Made by a program: the position numbers and the translations under genes
Shown: one piece after another, positions 22,925 to 34,149 of the stretch
Layout: every line of letters begins with the position of its first letter
Position numbering within the stretch: position 1 is the first letter of the stretch
Notes under the pieces: generated by a model
Database searches by the model: none
What the model saw: the letters and a program-made list of their open reading frames with translations, nothing else
Told to the model about the DNA's origin: nothing
Assembly: GCA_028817305.1 (NCBI GenBank)
Contig: JAPPPX010000039.1
Span: forward strand, 1 to 37,474
Direction: 5' to 3'
DNA length: 37,474 bases
Origin: Gammaproteobacteria bacterium
GTDB taxonomy: Bacteria; Pseudomonadota; Gammaproteobacteria; Porifericomitales; Porifericomitaceae

Positions 22925-24235
22925 GCAGTTGCGCGCCCGGTCGGCGTCCAGGATCGGCATGCCGTAGATCGGGCTGCCGCGGTCCTCGCGGGCCGCCGGG
23001 TTGACCACGTCGTTGGCGCCGATCACCAAGGCCACCTCGGCATTGGGGAAATCGGCGTTGATCTCGTCCAGGTCGCTGAGCAGGTCGTAGGAGACGCCCG
23101 CCTCGGCCAGCAGCACGTTCATGTGCCCGGGCATCCGCCCGGCCACGGGGTGAATGGCGAAACGCACCCGCACCCCGCGCTTTTCCAGCAGGTCGGCCAG
23201 TTCCCGCAAGCGATGCTGCGCCTGGGCCACCGCCATCCCGTAACCCGGCACAATGATCGCGTTGTCGGCAAAGGCCAGCAACACCGCGACATCCTTAGCC
23301 GTAGTCTCGCGCATCTCGCCGGCGGCGCCGGCGCCCGCCGCCGTCTCGGCGCCGAAGGCGGAGAACAGGACGCTGACCAGGGAGCGGTTCATCGCCTTGG
23401 CCATCAACTGGGTCAGCAGGGTGCCGGCCGCCCCCACCACCGTGCCGGCGACGATCATCGCCGCATTGTCCAGGACAAAGCCCTCGAAGCCCACCGCCAG
23501 GCCGGTCAGGGCATTGAACAGGGACAGCACCACCGGCATGTCGGCGCCCCCGATCGGCAGCGTCATCAGCACGCCGTAGGCCAGGGCCAGCAGGCAGAAA
23601 TACAGCAGCAGCCAGCCGCCGCCCGCCTCCCCCGCCGCCAGCAACAGCCACAGCCCCAGCAGGACGGCGCCGCCCAGCACGGCAAAGTTAAGCCACTGCT
23701 GGCCGGGGAACACCCAGGGACGGCTCAGCCAACCGTGCAGCTTGGCGCAGGCGAGCAGCGACCCGGAGAAGGAAACCATGCCGATCAACGCCCCCAGCAA
23801 CGCCAGGCACAGCACGGTGAACGGCAGGGCCGCCGCGCCGCCGGGCCCGGACATCTCCAGCACGGCGATGCAGGCCGCGGCGCCGCCGCCCATGCCGTTG
23901 TAGATGGCGATCATCTGCGGCATGGCGGTCATCGGCACCCGCCGCGCCGCATACCAGGCCGCGCCGCCGCCCAGCAGGAGGGCGGCCGACATCAGGGCCA
24001 GCCGCGCCGGCGCCAACCAGGCCAGAGTGGCGAGAAAGGCCAGTACCATCCCAATCCCGGCCCAGACGATGCCCCGACGGGCGGTGACCGGGGAACTCAT
24101 TTGCCGCAGACCGACAATGAAGGAGACGGCGGCCACCAGGTACAGGGCTTGCAACACCACCCCGCCGGCGCCGCTCATGGCAACGCCGTGCGTCTGTTCT
24201 TCTATTGCGTGCAGGGCCTGCATGGCCGGGTTCAT
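22784..24235 (-). CDS. pntB: NAD(P) transhydrogenase subunit beta
   Basis: 483 residues. PntB carries about nine transmembrane helices (domain II) and the NADP(H)-binding domain III, and with PntA couples hydride transfer between NADH and NADP to proton movement across the inner membrane. The C-terminal domain has the VPGYGMAVAQAQH, RFAIHPVAGRMPGHMNVLLAEA and GANDVVNPAAR motifs that form the NADP pocket. The ATG at 24235 overlaps the pntAb stop as ATGA and gives the normal N-terminus. Its 3' end is duplicated about 1 kb downstream. Confidence 0.95.
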   Translation of the reverse strand: MNPAMQALHAIEEQTHGVAMSGAGGVVLQALYLVAAVSFIVGLRQMSSPVTARRGIVWAGIGMVLAFLATLAWLAPARLALMSAALLLGGGAAWYAARRVPMTAMPQMIAIYNGMGGGAAACIAVLEMSGPGGAAALPFTVLCLALLGALIGMVSFSGSLLACAKLHGWLSRPWVFPGQQWLNFAVLGGAVLLGLWLLLAAGEAGGGWLLLYFCLLALAYGVLMTLPIGGADMPVVLSLFNALTGLAVGFEGFVLDNAAMIVAGTVVGAAGTLLTQLMAKAMNRSLVSVLFSAFGAETAAGAGAAGEMRETTAKDVAVLLAFADNAIIVPGYGMAVAQAQHRLRELADLLEKRGVRVRFAIHPVAGRMPGHMNVLLAEAGVSYDLLSDLDEINADFPNAEVALVIGANDVVNPAAREDRGSPIYGMPILDADRARNCIVIKRGRGRGFSGIENALFYADNTRMLYGDGQKAVAALVQEVKALE

Positions 24236-24537
24236 GTCTGGCCCTCCTCCTGCCGTTGCTTGCGGCTGCGGAACATCCGCAGCATTCGCTCGGTGACCAC
24301 GTAGCCGCCCACGGCATTGCCCGCCCCCAGCAGGACGCCGAGGAAGCCGATGGTCAGTCCCAGCGCCCCCTCGGCGCCGGCCAGCGCGAACATCGCCCCC
24401 ACCAGGACGATGCCGTGCACGAAGTTGGAGCCCGACATCAGCGGCGTGTGCAGCACCGCCGGCACCCGGCCAATCACCTCGTAGCCGGTAAAGGCGGCCA
24501 GCATGAAGATATACAGGGCGACAAATCCCTCGCTCAT
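24232..24537 (-). CDS. pntAb: NAD(P) transhydrogenase small membrane subunit (alpha-2)
   Basis: 101 residues with three hydrophobic helices, ending in a charged tail (FRSRKQRQEEGQT). It corresponds to the membrane part that is fused to PntA in E. coli but separate in Rhodospirillum rubrum. The FTGYEVIGRVPAVLHTPLMSGSN motif is characteristic. The start overlaps the pntAa stop and the end overlaps pntB, both as ATGA, so the three subunits are translated as one coupled unit. Confidence 0.94.
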   Translation of the reverse strand: MSEGFVALYIFMLAAFTGYEVIGRVPAVLHTPLMSGSNFVHGIVLVGAMFALAGAEGALGLTIGFLGVLLGAGNAVGGYVVTERMLRMFRSRKQRQEEGQT

Positions 24538-25682
24538 GAATCTTTCTCCTCTCTCTCCGCGGTTTTTGGCGTGTTTTGCCCCATCTCCGGCAGGCGCAGC
24601 TCGCCGTCCCTGGCGATGCAGGCGGCGGCCACGATCTCGTCCTCCCAGTCCGGGGCCAGGCGCCCGTCCCGCACCAGCAGCTGCAACAGGCGCTCCAGGT
24701 TGCGGGCATACAGGTCGCTGGCCTGCGGGGCCATCTCCGCCGCCATGTTCAGCGGCCCCCAGATCTCGACCCCGTTATGGCGGTAGCGTTCGCCGGGGCG
24801 GGTCAGCTCGCAGTTGCCGCCGCTGGCCGCGGCCAAATCCAGCACCAGCGTGCCCGCCCGCATTTTTTCTACCATGGCGGCGCTGACGATGCGCGGGGCG
24901 GGCCGCCCCGGCACCTCGGCCGTGGCGATCAAAACGCCGGCGCGGGCCACGTGTTGCGCCAGCAATTCGCCCTGCGCCTGGCGCTCTTCCGCCGTCAATT
25001 CGCGGGCGTAGCCGCCCTCCGCCTCCGCCTTGATGTCGGCCGACAGAAAGCGCCCGCCCAGAGATTCCACCTGCTCCCGTGCCGCCGGGCGTATGTCCGA
25101 CACCTCCACCACCGCCCCCAGGCGGCGCGCCGTGGCGATAGCCTGCAAGCCGGCCACCCCGGCGCCCAGCACCAGCACCGCCGCCGGGCGCACGGTGCCG
25201 GTGGGCCCGGTGAGCATGGGGAAAAAGCGGCCGTAGGCGGCGGCCGCCGCCACCACGGCGCGGTAGCCGGCCACGGAACGCTGGGAAGACAGGGCATCCA
25301 TGGCCTGGGCCCGCGAACTGCGCGGCACCGTCTCCATGGCGAAGGCGCTCAGGCGGCGCTCGGCCAGGCCGGCCAGCGCCTCCTTGCCGCGGTAAGGGTT
25401 CAAGAAGCCGGCCAGCGCGCTGCCCTCCGGCTGCAAGCGCAGATCTTCCGGCGTCGGCGGAGACACCCGCAGCACCAAGTCCGCGCCCTCATATACCCCG
25501 TCTTTTTCGACCACCGTCGCCCCGGCCTGGCGGTAATCCTCGTCCGTGTATTCCGCGCAGGAGCCGGCATCGGTCTGCACCCGCAACTCCAGGCCCTGAG
25601 AGCGCAGGCGTTGCACTACTTCCGGCACCAGGGCTACGCGCCGCTCCGCGCCGGCTTTCTCGCAAGGGACGGTAATTCGCAT
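24534..25682 (-). CDS. pntAa: NAD(P) transhydrogenase subunit alpha, NAD-binding part (alpha-1)
   Basis: 382 residues, soluble domain I of the transhydrogenase, related to alanine dehydrogenase; it binds NADH. The N-terminus (ITVPCEKAGAERRVALVP) and the Rossmann loop VLGAGVAGLQAIATARRLGA (residues 171-190) followed by SD are clear, as is the RQDIR-like loop around residues 133-145 (SSQRSVAGYRAV). The C-terminus lacks membrane helices, which are in pntAb. It starts 11 bases after the serS stop on the same strand, so it may be cotranscribed with serS. Confidence 0.94.
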   Translation of the reverse strand: MRITVPCEKAGAERRVALVPEVVQRLRSQGLELRVQTDAGSCAEYTDEDYRQAGATVVEKDGVYEGADLVLRVSPPTPEDLRLQPEGSALAGFLNPYRGKEALAGLAERRLSAFAMETVPRSSRAQAMDALSSQRSVAGYRAVVAAAAAYGRFFPMLTGPTGTVRPAAVLVLGAGVAGLQAIATARRLGAVVEVSDIRPAAREQVESLGGRFLSADIKAEAEGGYARELTAEERQAQGELLAQHVARAGVLIATAEVPGRPAPRIVSAAMVEKMRAGTLVLDLAAASGGNCELTRPGERYRHNGVEIWGPLNMAAEMAPQASDLYARNLERLLQLLVRDGRLAPDWEDEIVAAACIARDGELRLPEMGQNTPKTAEREEKDS

Positions 25683-25693
25683 GGTTAGAGTTC

Positions 25694-28288
<2,595 letters not shown>

Positions 28289-28292
<4 letters not shown>

Positions 28293-28978
28293 CGGCTCTC
28301 CTGTTCCTGGATCACGTCCACCCCGGGCGGCGGCACGAAAGAAAACAGTTCCCGCTCCGCCTGCGGCGGCAAGCGCCGGCGCAGGCGCAAGAATTCGAAG
28401 CGCGTCTTGTTGCCGAGGGCGTCGGTCCATTCCATCCAGGCCAAGTTCTGCCGCTCCAGGGCGACGCGCAGCAGGTGCAGGCCGGTCGTCTCCTCCCCTT
28501 CTCGCGGCCGCAGTTCCCAGCGCCGCAAGCCGGTCTCTTCGCCCAGGGCGCGAATCGCAAACAAGCGCTCCGGTCGCTCTTCCCCCAGCAACAAGGCCGC
28601 CGGCGTATGGCGCAACGTACTCCCCGCGTCCCGGACGATCACCTGCTCCAGCTCCGGGTCGTAATGCCAGACCTGTTTTCCGTCCACTACCAGCAACTGC
28701 GGGTAGGGGCGCAAAGACTCCCAGCGGAAGCGGCCGGGGCGATGCAAGGCCATCCTGCCTTCCGTGCGCTCCAGCACCTTGCCGGATTCGTCCGTCACTA
28801 CCTGGCGGAAATCCGCCTGCATGACGGTCAGGCCGCGCAGCCAGTCGCGCAATGGCGCCGTATCGCCCCCGGCGGCGGCCAGGGCTTGCGGCCCGCCGAT
28901 CAGACAGCCGGCCAGGCAACAAACAGGCAGTCCGCGCCCCGCCAGGGATTGCGCCAGAAATTGCAGCCGACACCTCAC
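28289..28978 (-). CDS. lolA: Outer-membrane lipoprotein carrier protein LolA
   Basis: 229 residues. LolA carries lipoproteins across the periplasm from LolCDE to LolB. An N-terminal signal sequence extends to about residue 34 (ending QALA-AAGG). The mature protein has the MQADFRQVV strand, the RMALHRPGRFRWE motif and the DGKQVWHYDPELEQV motif typical of LolA. GTG at 28978 overlaps the ftsK stop (GTGA). The signal region contains several cysteines but no clear lipobox, as expected for a soluble carrier. Confidence 0.92.
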
Positions 28979-31542
28979 GACTCCTCGGGCGCGGCAGCCA
29001 GGACCTCGCGGTTGCCCCCCGGCTCTTGCGAGCCCACTATGCCGCGTTGCTCCATCTTTTCCACCAGCCGGGCCGCCCGGTTGTAACCGATCTTCAGCCG
29101 CCGCTGTACATAAGAGATCGAGGCGCGGCGGCTTTCCAACACTACCGCTACGGCATCCTCGTACAGCGAATCCTCCTCGTCGGGGTCCTCCGCCTCCGCC
29201 TCCCCGGTCTCCCTCTCTTCCGGCATCGTCAGCACTTCCCCGCGGTACTCCGGGGCGCCGGCGGCGCGCAGAAAATCCGCCACCCGGTGTACCTCCTGGT
29301 CGCTTACAAAGGCGCCGTGCACCCGTCTCGGCAGCGATTCGCCCGGCAGCAGGAACAGCATATCGCCGTGGCCCAGGAGGTTGTCGGCGCCGGATTGGTC
29401 CAATATGGTGCGGGAGTCAATGCGGGAAGAGACCTGAAAGGCGATGCGCGCCGGGATATTCGCCTTGATGAGTCCGGTAATCACGTCCACCGACGGGCGT
29501 TGCGTGGCCAGGATCAAGTGAATGCCGGCGGCGCGCGCCTTCTGCGCCAAGCGGGCGATCCACTCCTCCACCTTTCTGCCGGTGATCATCATCATATCGG
29601 CAAGCTCGTCAATCACCACCACGATATAAGGCAGTTGCTCCGCCGCCGGCGCCTCCCCCTCCCCCTGCCACATGGGGTCGCGCAGCGTCTTGCCCTGCTC
29701 TGCCGCTTGCTCCAGGCGCTGGTTATATCCAGCGATGCCGCGCACCCCCATGGCCGCCAGCAGGCGGTAGCGGCGCTCCATCTCCGCCACGCACCAGCGC
29801 AGGGCGTTGCCCGCCTGTTTCATATCCGTTACCACCGGGGCAAGCAGGTGCGGGACGCCCTGGTAAACGGATAGTTCCAGCATCTTGGGATCGATCAGGA
29901 TCAGCCGCAGTTCCCGCGGCCCGGCACTGTACAAGAGGCTCAGGATCATGGCGTTCAAGGCCACGGACTTGCCCGAACCGGTCGTGCCGGCCACCAGCAG
30001 GTGCGGCATGCGTTCCAGGGCGGCCATCATTGGCCGGCCGCCTATATCCTTGCCCAGGGCCAGGGGCAGCCGGCTGTCGCCGTACCGGCACTCTTCGGAG
30101 TCCAGGATCTCGCGCAAGCGCACCGTCTCCCGTTGTTCGTTGGGCAACTCAAGGCCCAGCACCGACTTGCCGGGGATCACCTCGACCACGCGTACGCTGA
30201 CCACGGAGAGCGACCGGGCAAGGTCGCGCGCCAGACCGCTGATGCGGCTGCCCTTGATCCCCGGCGCCGGCTGCAATTCGAAGCGGGTGATCACCGGCCC
30301 GGGCCGCACCGCCACCACCTCCGCCTGCACCCCGAATTCGCGCAATCGTTCTTCGATGCGCCTGGAGAAGGACTCCAGGTCCTGCTGTGAGGAATGCGCT
30401 GCCGAGAGCGCGGGCGCCTCCAACAATTCCAGCCCGGGCAGCGCGGGCGGCGCGGGCGTCGCCGCTGCCTTTGCCGCGGTCGGCGCCGGGGCGGTCGGCG
30501 GCGGCGCGGTCGCGCCTGCCGACGGCAGTCCGGCCCCCAGCGGCGGCGCGTCCGCGTCCTCAGGGGGCGCGGCAACCTCGGGCGGCGGCACGCTCTCATC
30601 CGCTGGCGGCCGCGCGCTCTCCGGCGATGGCGCGAGCTCGTCTCCCGGCGGCGCCGTGTCCCTGTACGGCGGCGCGGCCTCGTCTCCCGGCGGCGTCGTG
30701 TCCCTGGGCAGCAGCGTGGTGTCGTCTCCCGGCGGCGCCGCGTCTCTGGACAGCGGCACGGTCTCGTCTCCCGGCGGCCGCGTGAGTTCTGACGACGGCC
30801 CGGCCCCGTCCTCCGGCGGCAACGCAGCCTCAGGCGCAGCCAGTTTCGCGCGCAGCCTGGCGCGCAGCCGGGCCGCCCAGGGAGCGGCCGCTCGCGCCGC
30901 CTTCTCTCCCAGGTACCAGGCCCATGCTCCCACCGTGTCGCACAGGCGCAAGGTCAGTACGCCCACGGTTTCGGACAGACGCAACCAGGACAGGCCGCTG
31001 AACAGGCTGATTCCCACCCCCAGCAGCCCCAGCAGCAACAGGGTCAGGCCCAGCGTGCCGAAAGGTTTCGACAACACGGCTTGCAGGCCCTCGCCGAGGA
31101 GGCCGCCGCCGCCTGCGACATGCCCGGGCAACTGCGCGCCCTTCAGGAAATAAAGTTCTCCCAGCGTACAGGCGCCCGCGAACGCAAACAGCAATCCCAA
31201 CAGGCGCATGCCCAGGCTCCAGGGCGCCGGGGGAAAGCGGTGTCTGGCCAGCCAGACCCCCACCCCAAACAAGACGATAGGCAGCAGGTAACCGGGATAA
31301 CCCAACAGGTAGAGCGACATATCGGCCAGCCAGGCCCCCGCCCGCCCGGCGACATTGTGCAACGGCTGGCCGGCGCCCACATGAGACCAGCCCGGATCGG
31401 CAGGATGGAAGCTGAGCAGCGAGATCAGCAGAAACAGGGCCGCGATCCAGACCGCCCACATCCACAATTCGCGCAGGAGTTGCGGCCAGCGGTCCTCTGC
31501 CGTCGTCATGAGGGTCGGTTTCTCTGTCGCCTGCTCGCTCAT
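28975..31542 (-). CDS. ftsK: DNA translocase FtsK
   Basis: 855 residues. FtsK links cell division to chromosome-dimer resolution by pumping DNA at the septum and activating XerCD. About four membrane helices occupy residues 28-185. The proline-rich linker (about 240-380) begins with seven 14-residue repeats. The motor has Walker A GTTGSGKS (519-526) and Walker B VVVIDELAD (641-649), and the C-terminal gamma winged-helix domain (about 790-850) reads KOPS sites. It is shorter than E. coli FtsK because the linker is shorter. It overlaps lolA and has a promoter candidate about 60 bases upstream. Confidence 0.96.
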   Translation of the reverse strand: MSEQATEKPTLMTTAEDRWPQLLRELWMWAVWIAALFLLISLLSFHPADPGWSHVGAGQPLHNVAGRAGAWLADMSLYLLGYPGYLLPIVLFGVGVWLARHRFPPAPWSLGMRLLGLLFAFAGACTLGELYFLKGAQLPGHVAGGGGLLGEGLQAVLSKPFGTLGLTLLLLGLLGVGISLFSGLSWLRLSETVGVLTLRLCDTVGAWAWYLGEKAARAAAPWAARLRARLRAKLAAPEAALPPEDGAGPSSELTRPPGDETVPLSRDAAPPGDDTTLLPRDTTPPGDEAAPPYRDTAPPGDELAPSPESARPPADESVPPPEVAAPPEDADAPPLGAGLPSAGATAPPPTAPAPTAAKAAATPAPPALPGLELLEAPALSAAHSSQQDLESFSRRIEERLREFGVQAEVVAVRPGPVITRFELQPAPGIKGSRISGLARDLARSLSVVSVRVVEVIPGKSVLGLELPNEQRETVRLREILDSEECRYGDSRLPLALGKDIGGRPMMAALERMPHLLVAGTTGSGKSVALNAMILSLLYSAGPRELRLILIDPKMLELSVYQGVPHLLAPVVTDMKQAGNALRWCVAEMERRYRLLAAMGVRGIAGYNQRLEQAAEQGKTLRDPMWQGEGEAPAAEQLPYIVVVIDELADMMMITGRKVEEWIARLAQKARAAGIHLILATQRPSVDVITGLIKANIPARIAFQVSSRIDSRTILDQSGADNLLGHGDMLFLLPGESLPRRVHGAFVSDQEVHRVADFLRAAGAPEYRGEVLTMPEERETGEAEAEDPDEEDSLYEDAVAVVLESRRASISYVQRRLKIGYNRAARLVEKMEQRGIVGSQEPGGNREVLAAAPEES
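30526..30819 (-). repeat. 42-bp tandem repeat coding for the FtsK linker
   Basis: Seven consecutive 14-residue units (FtsK residues 242-339) each start with PPxD, for example PPGDETVPLSRDAA and PPGDEAAPPYRDTA. The central four are the most similar and the outer ones have diverged. The unit keeps the reading frame, so copy-number change would alter linker length without frameshift. Confidence 0.85.
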
Positions 31543-31597
31543 TCGGCACCCCCGCGCGGACGCAGAGACGCGCGCAAGGCAAAAGGAGTGTAGCGAT

Positions 31598-31626
31598 AAG
31601 ATAGAAGATTCCTTCCGCGCCTACAA
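31598..31626 (-). promoter_or_regulatory. Candidate ftsK promoter
   Basis: On the minus strand TTGTAG (31621-31626) and TATCTT (31598-31603) are separated by 17 bases; TACACT follows at 31587-31592. Matches are moderate. It lies 56 bases before the ftsK start, in the 208-base gap after the MORN-repeat genes. Confidence 0.3.
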
Positions 31627-31750
31627 GGGCATATATGGGTCTCGGCGGGGCGCTTCAGGCCGGTCGCGTTCGTCCGGGTCTGCTTGAAGGCGCCAGATTT
31701 GCCAGGAGCGGCAGGCGGCGTTCGAGGGACGCACCTTGTTTCCTCTCCCC

Positions 31751-32935
31751 CTACCTCGCTGGTTCCCCGTCCCGATAATTGACTTCATGCACAGTCCCGC
31801 CCGGCAACCGCACCGCCCATGGGCCCTGTCTCTTGCCATCCTGGTAGGCGCCTTCCTCCACACTGCCGCCCGGCCACCGCTCAACCCACGGGCCGTGTCT
31901 TTTGCCGTCCCGGTAGGGGCCCTTCATCATAAGCCCGCCTGGCCCCTGCTCAATCCACGGGCCGTGTCTTTTGCCGTCCCGATAGGGGCCCTTCATCGTA
32001 AGCCCGCCTGGCCCCTGCTCAATCCACGGGCCGTGTCTTTTATCGTCCCGGTAGGGGCCTTCTTCCTCCACATGTCCATTCGGCAAACGCTTAACCCACC
32101 GGCCATGTCTTTTGCCGTCCCGGTAAGGGCCCTCCATCTTAATGCCAATATGCGTATGCGCCCTTATGAAATCCCTACTAGCATTTCGCCCCATACCCAT
32201 AAAGTCAACTAGTCCCTGTAGGGACATCAGAGCCATATCATCAAGTTCGTCGTCACGCCTACTCGGCCACCGCGCAACCCACGAACCATGTTTCTTGCCG
32301 TCGCGATAGGCGCCTTCCTTCACCAGTCCGCTGGACTGCCGCTCAATCCACGGGCCATGTCTCTTGCCGTCCTGATAAGGGCCTTCTTCTACTGTCCCCT
32401 CCGGCCCCTGCTCAACCCAAAAGCCATGCTTCTTGCCGTCGCTATAGTCGCCTTTCTCCACGCCCCAGTTTGCCTGCCGCTTGATCCATGGGCCGTGCTT
32501 CTTGCCGGCCCGATAATGGACTTCCTGCACGCTCCCATCCCTACTCCGCACTACCCACGCGCCCCGTCGCTTGCCTTTTTCCATAGCGCCTATGCCCAGG
32601 GCCAGCTCATGTTGCCCCCCCAAGGCCAACGTCCCCTCGCCCTGCGCCAGCTCGTCTTCGCACGCCCCGCTCCAGGCCCGCGCCGGTTCTTTCTCTTTGC
32701 GCGGCAACCCGGCCGACCAGAAATAACAGCCTGCCGGATGGTCCAGCTTGACGTAGCAATCCCCCGTTGCTCCCGCGGGACAAATCTGGCTTGCCCAATC
32801 CGCCGCCGGTTGCGCGCGGGCCGCGCCTGCCGCAACCGCAAACAGGCACAGGACGCAGCCCAGGGCATTGCCGAACCGAAGGAATTTCATGCGGCCCCGG
32901 CGAGCATTGCGTCCGAAACGGTGCGCTTCCATCAT
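31751..32935 (-). CDS. Exported MORN/YwqK-like repeat protein, paralogue 1
   Basis: 394 residues from the ATG at 32935, which overlaps the previous gene's stop (ATGA); an inner ATG at 32890 (MKFLRFGNAL) is where its paralogues align and would give 379 residues. A signal peptide ends at about ARA-QPA. A four-cysteine domain follows (ICPAG, DCYV, CYFW, ACED) with WSGACEDELAQGEGTL, then about ten repeats of the form YRDGKRHGPW with a 23-residue period, as in MORN and YwqK-type proteins. An unrelated segment of about 40 residues (from RRDDELDD to THIGIK) interrupts the repeats. The ligand is unknown; an envelope-exposed binding or structural role is only inference. Confidence 0.8.
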   Translation of the reverse strand: MMEAHRFGRNARRGRMKFLRFGNALGCVLCLFAVAAGAARAQPAADWASQICPAGATGDCYVKLDHPAGCYFWSAGLPRKEKEPARAWSGACEDELAQGEGTLALGGQHELALGIGAMEKGKRRGAWVVRSRDGSVQEVHYRAGKKHGPWIKRQANWGVEKGDYSDGKKHGFWVEQGPEGTVEEGPYQDGKRHGPWIERQSSGLVKEGAYRDGKKHGSWVARWPSRRDDELDDMALMSLQGLVDFMGMGRNASRDFIRAHTHIGIKMEGPYRDGKRHGRWVKRLPNGHVEEEGPYRDDKRHGPWIEQGPGGLTMKGPYRDGKRHGPWIEQGPGGLMMKGPYRDGKRHGPWVERWPGGSVEEGAYQDGKRQGPWAVRLPGGTVHEVNYRDGEPAR

Positions 32936-34026
32936 CGCTTGACTGGCGCCCCGTCCCGATACTTGGATTCATGCACTGTCCCATCCGGCAACCGCACCGC
33001 CCATAGGCCATGTCTTTTGCCGTCCCGGTAAGGGCCCTCCTCTACACTCCCACCCGGCCACCGCTCAATCCATGGGCCATGTCTTTTGCCCTCGCGATAG
33101 GCGCCTTCCATCATAAGCCCCCACCCTCGTTCAACCCACGAGCCGTGTTTTTTCCCGTCCCGATAAGGGCCTGCCACCTCAAACCCGTACGGCGACAGTT
33201 CAACCCAAGGGCCGTGCTTCTTGCCGTTCCGATAGTTGAGATTGTGCATAGCCCCATCCCGCCACCGCGCAAACCACGAGCCATGCCGCACGTCTTCCCA
33301 ATAAGGGCCTTCCATCACAATTGTGCTCCGCAACCGCGTAATCCACCAACCGTATTTTTTGTCGTCATAGTAGGGGCCTTTCTCCACAATTCTCGTCGGC
33401 CACTGCACAACCCAGGTGCCGTGCTTCTTGCCGTCCTGATAGGCGCCGGACTCACTAGTAAACTCATTCGACCGCCATTCGGTCCACTTGCCTTGTCTCT
33501 GGCCGTCCTGATAAGGGCCTTTCTCTACTGTCCCCTCCGGCCCCCGCTCAAACCAAAAGCCATGCTTCTTGCCGTCGCTATAGTCGCCTCTCTCCACGCC
33601 CCCGTTCGCCTGCCGCTTGATCCATGGGCCGTGCTTCTTGCCGTCCCGATAATGGACCTCCTGCACGCTCCCGTCCTTACTCCGCACTACCCACGCGCCC
33701 CGTCGCTTGCCTTTTTCCATAGCGCCTATGCCCAGGGCCAGCTCATGTTGCCCCCCCAAGGCCAACGTCCCCTCGCCCTGCGCCAGCTCGTCTTCGCACG
33801 CCCCGCTCCAGGCCCGCGCCGGTTCTTTCTCTTTGCGCGGCAACCCGGCCGACCAGAAATAACAGCCTGCCGGATGGTCCAGCTTGACGTAGCAATCCCC
33901 CGTTGCTCCCGCGGGACAAATCTGGCTTGCCCAATCCGCCGCCGGTTGCGCGCGGGCCGCGCCTGCCGCAACCGCAAGCAGGCACGGGACGCAGGCCAGG
34001 GCATTGCCGAGCCAAAGGAATTTCAT
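32932..34026 (-). CDS. Exported MORN/YwqK-like repeat protein, paralogue 2
   Basis: 364 residues from the ATG at 34026, chosen because it matches the start of paralogue 1 and has GAGG 12 bases upstream; an ATG at 34044 is also in frame. It has the same signal peptide, the same four-cysteine domain and about eleven repeats, some divergent (YYDDKKYGWW, YWEDVRHGSW). The first 120 or so residues are almost identical to paralogue 1, also at DNA level, while the repeats differ, pointing to recent duplication or gene conversion of the 5' half. It is translationally coupled to paralogue 1. Confidence 0.8.
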   Translation of the reverse strand: MKFLWLGNALACVPCLLAVAAGAARAQPAADWASQICPAGATGDCYVKLDHPAGCYFWSAGLPRKEKEPARAWSGACEDELAQGEGTLALGGQHELALGIGAMEKGKRRGAWVVRSKDGSVQEVHYRDGKKHGPWIKRQANGGVERGDYSDGKKHGFWFERGPEGTVEKGPYQDGQRQGKWTEWRSNEFTSESGAYQDGKKHGTWVVQWPTRIVEKGPYYDDKKYGWWITRLRSTIVMEGPYWEDVRHGSWFARWRDGAMHNLNYRNGKKHGPWVELSPYGFEVAGPYRDGKKHGSWVERGWGLMMEGAYREGKRHGPWIERWPGGSVEEGPYRDGKRHGLWAVRLPDGTVHESKYRDGAPVKR

Positions 34027-34149
34027 GGCGCGTTCTTGCCTCATGTTTGGCTACGCCGTTATGTTGTCCAGGCGGTTCCCGGTGCGCCCCCTGAAAACCG
34101 CCGCCAGTGGTCCTGGCGCCCGCTGTGCCTGTAGCCGTTCACTCCCGCC

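Noticed and set aside
23123-24304. 393-residue plus-strand frame opposite pntB
   Set aside because: Composition is Gln/His/Gly-rich nonsense typical of antisense to GC-rich genes; pntB is certain on the other strand.
29885-31153. 422-residue plus-strand frame opposite ftsK
   Set aside because: Its Ser/Gly/Ala-rich repeats are the antisense of the FtsK linker repeat; no coding signals.
31736-32212. Long open frames on the plus strand opposite the MORN-repeat genes (also 33010-34134, 34107-34704)
   Set aside because: They arise because the 69-bp repeat lacks stops in several frames. They have no signal sequence or ribosome binding site, and the minus-strand frames explain the repeats and the export signals.
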